NCBI RefSeq assembly: GCF_000745775.1 | Contig: NZ_JQJY01000004.1 | Coordinates: 310,001-374,000, forward strand | Length of the DNA: 64,000 nucleotides | Source of the DNA: Flavobacterium sp. ASV13 | Lineage (GTDB): Bacteria; Bacteroidota; Bacteroidia; Flavobacteriales; Flavobacteriaceae | Direction: 5' to 3' | Part shown: in pieces, positions 62,837 to 64,000 of the stretch | Position numbering within the stretch: position 1 is the stretch's first letter | How the letters are laid out: each line of letters opens with the position of its first letter | Notes under the pieces: generated by a model | What the model was told of the DNA's origin: nothing | Database searches by the model: none | What the model saw: only the letters and a program-made list of their open reading frames with translations | Program-made: the position numbers and the translations under genes

Positions 62837-63238
62837 TTAGTTCCAGTTGAAAGTAATTTTCTTTTCAATTTCTGAACTTAAACTCAAGAATACTGGACAG
62901 GTCATTGCTGCTCTTTCCAAAATAGTTTTGCTTTTTTCATCAGCATTACTTTTCATTTGAAATACAATTTCAATTGCTCCAATTCTTCTTGGTTCTGCAT
63001 TCATGATTTTAGTTACTTCCGCTGTAGAACCAACAAAATCAACTTCTAAATCACGAGCTTTAATTCCCATAATTGTCATCATACAGCTTGCTAAAGCATT
63101 GGCAACTGTATCTGTTGGAGAAAAAGCCTCGCCTTTTCCGTTATTATCTAATGGCGCATCTGAGATAATTTCGCTTCCAGATTGCACGTGAATTGAACTT
63201 GTTCTTAAATCGCCTAAATAGGTTACTTTTGATGTCAT
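62837..63238 (-). CDS. OsmC/Ohr-like peroxiredoxin
   Basis: 133 residues, cytoplasmic. The two conserved Cys are Cys52 (ALASCMMTIMGIKA) and Cys114 (AMTCPVFLSL), with Arg12 in the N-terminal strand (DLRTSS). OsmC-family proteins reduce organic hydroperoxides with these two Cys. The start overlaps the stop of the upstream gene as TAATG, so both are translated together. Confidence 0.92.
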   Translation of the reverse strand: MTSKVTYLGDLRTSSIHVQSGSEIISDAPLDNNGKGEAFSPTDTVANALASCMMTIMGIKARDLEVDFVGSTAEVTKIMNAEPRRIGAIEIVFQMKSNADEKSKTILERAAMTCPVFLSLSSEIEKKITFNWN

Positions 63239-64000
63239 TAATTTGCTGCTTTTAAAGTTAAATCGGTGTCGTAATATAAAATGTAAACACCTTTGTTTGC
63301 GTGTCCGCCATCTTCTTTTTTGTAATATTGAAATTTATTATCCACTTGTTCTGTGGTCATTAAATCTGCTGTTTCCTGATATGTTTTTCCCTGAACCAAA
63401 CGCATCATGGTGTCAAAAGTGACATCAAATCCTTTTGTTGCATAAGTATTTGGATTCACTTTGTTTTTCAATCTATATTCTTTTTTGAAAATCAATGCTC
63501 CTGCCTCATTACTTTCGCGCGTAATAGAAGGATACATCAATTTCAGTTTTATCAAATTATCAAAACTAATTTCATCAGTATCCAATGTACTGTTTGGTTC
63601 TAAAATAACTAATTGTACCTGACATGTTTTTTGCGAATCAAGCAATGCTTTTATTGTTGTTTTTATCATAGCCGTATTTCCTGTTTCCATAACTACATAA
63701 TTCATTCTTCCAGGAAGAAGCAAACCTTTTAGATTAGCAACATCTAATCCGCCGGTTTCTGTTAAAGAAGCAAATACTACACCTTTTTGATTCTGTTTAA
63801 TATAATTTATTACCGATTCTTTTTTCTTATCCACAACGGCAACTATATTTCCGTTTTTTGCACGCATATAATCAAAAACAGAATTACGGATCACATCATT
63901 TGATGGAATCGCCTGATATAAATTATCAATTGGGTTTGCAGTATCTTTTGATAACGGAGAAATTACCGGAACGTTATTTGAGCGAAGCGCATTTGCAGTT
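63238..64000 (-). CDS. periplasmic-binding-fold protein, C-terminal part (partial)
   Basis: The frame is open through the window end, giving at least 253 residues of the C-terminus; a GTG at 63894 is internal, not a start. It reads NVPVISPLSKDTANPIDNLYQA, NGNIVAVVDKKKESVINYI and FDVTFDTMMRLVQGKTYQE, as in the substrate-binding (Peripla_BP) domain that in flavobacteria is often joined to an N-terminal LysM peptidoglycan-binding part. The stop overlaps the OsmC start. Domain call is moderate; the N-terminal domain lies outside the window. Confidence 0.75.
   Translation of the reverse strand, partial: TANALRSNNVPVISPLSKDTANPIDNLYQAIPSNDVIRNSVFDYMRAKNGNIVAVVDKKKESVINYIKQNQKGVVFASLTETGGLDVANLKGLLLPGRMNYVVMETGNTAMIKTTIKALLDSQKTCQVQLVILEPNSTLDTDEISFDNLIKLKLMYPSITRESNEAGALIFKKEYRLKNKVNPNTYATKGFDVTFDTMMRLVQGKTYQETADLMTTEQVDNKFQYYKKEDGGHANKGVYILYYDTDLTLKAAN

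Noticed and set aside
63238..63894. Start of the last gene at 63894
   Set aside because: The codon there is an internal GTG; the frame stays open to the window edge and the sequence fits the middle of a periplasmic-binding domain, so the gene is partial.

Overview
The window is AT-rich chromosomal DNA from a member of Bacteroidota, most likely Flavobacterium or a close relative. The evidence is a SusC/SusD pair, a subtilase with a type IX secretion C-terminal sorting domain, acidic residues just after lipoprotein cysteines, promoters of the TTG-N20-TAnnTTTG kind, and domain families typical of the group (DUF3810, DUF4268, DUF3820, DUF4956, DUF5107, YwqK). No rRNA, tRNA, CRISPR array, transposase or phage gene was seen.

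Layout. 1-6300: the RGG-rich tail of a nucleic-acid-binding protein, a carboxypeptidase-regulatory-like secreted protein, a run of small unrelated accessory genes separated by similar linker DNA (1475-4460), and a membrane-anchored winged-helix regulator divergent from a small membrane protein. 6300-25170: mostly housekeeping genes: aminoacyl-histidine dipeptidase, DUF3810 metalloprotein, ECF sigma factor with a membrane partner, PlsC-like acyltransferase, Nudix hydrolase, nitronate monooxygenase-like flavoprotein, T9SS subtilase, MnmA, an exported ATP-grasp/phosphohistidine protein, fasciclin lipoprotein, YidC and CTP synthase.

25401-33421 (minus strand) is the most unusual part. It is an AT-rich, tightly packed cluster encoding a HlyD-type adaptor, an ABC transporter with an N-terminal C39 peptidase, a TPR protein, three small secreted or membrane-anchored proteins of unknown function, and a 448-residue protein that begins with a near-consensus double-glycine-type leader and carries an HExxH motif. 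A GT-A-like (DUF6625-like) protein lies just upstream. I read this as a dedicated export system for a large putative metalloprotease or toxin, with immunity or accessory proteins and possibly glycosylation.

34021-62781 is a glycan-utilisation locus. Leftward: GHMP sugar kinase, sugar nucleotidyltransferase, FucP/NagP-type transporter and a NagB-LmbE fusion. Rightward: LacI regulator, SusC, SusD, arylsulfotransferase-like lipoprotein, TsdA-like dihaem cytochrome, a GH123/DUF6067-like protein, DUF5107-TPR, M1 aminopeptidase, DUF3472, GH109-like and GH35. The enzymes suggest a Gal/GalNAc-containing glycoconjugate, perhaps mucin-like or glycoprotein. Two almost identical operator-promoter modules of about 85 bp, in inverted orientation (39597-39680 and 41868-41952), precede the kinase operon and susC, so both arms are probably under the same LacI-type regulator. 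The window ends with an OsmC-like protein and the C-terminal part of a periplasmic-binding-fold protein.
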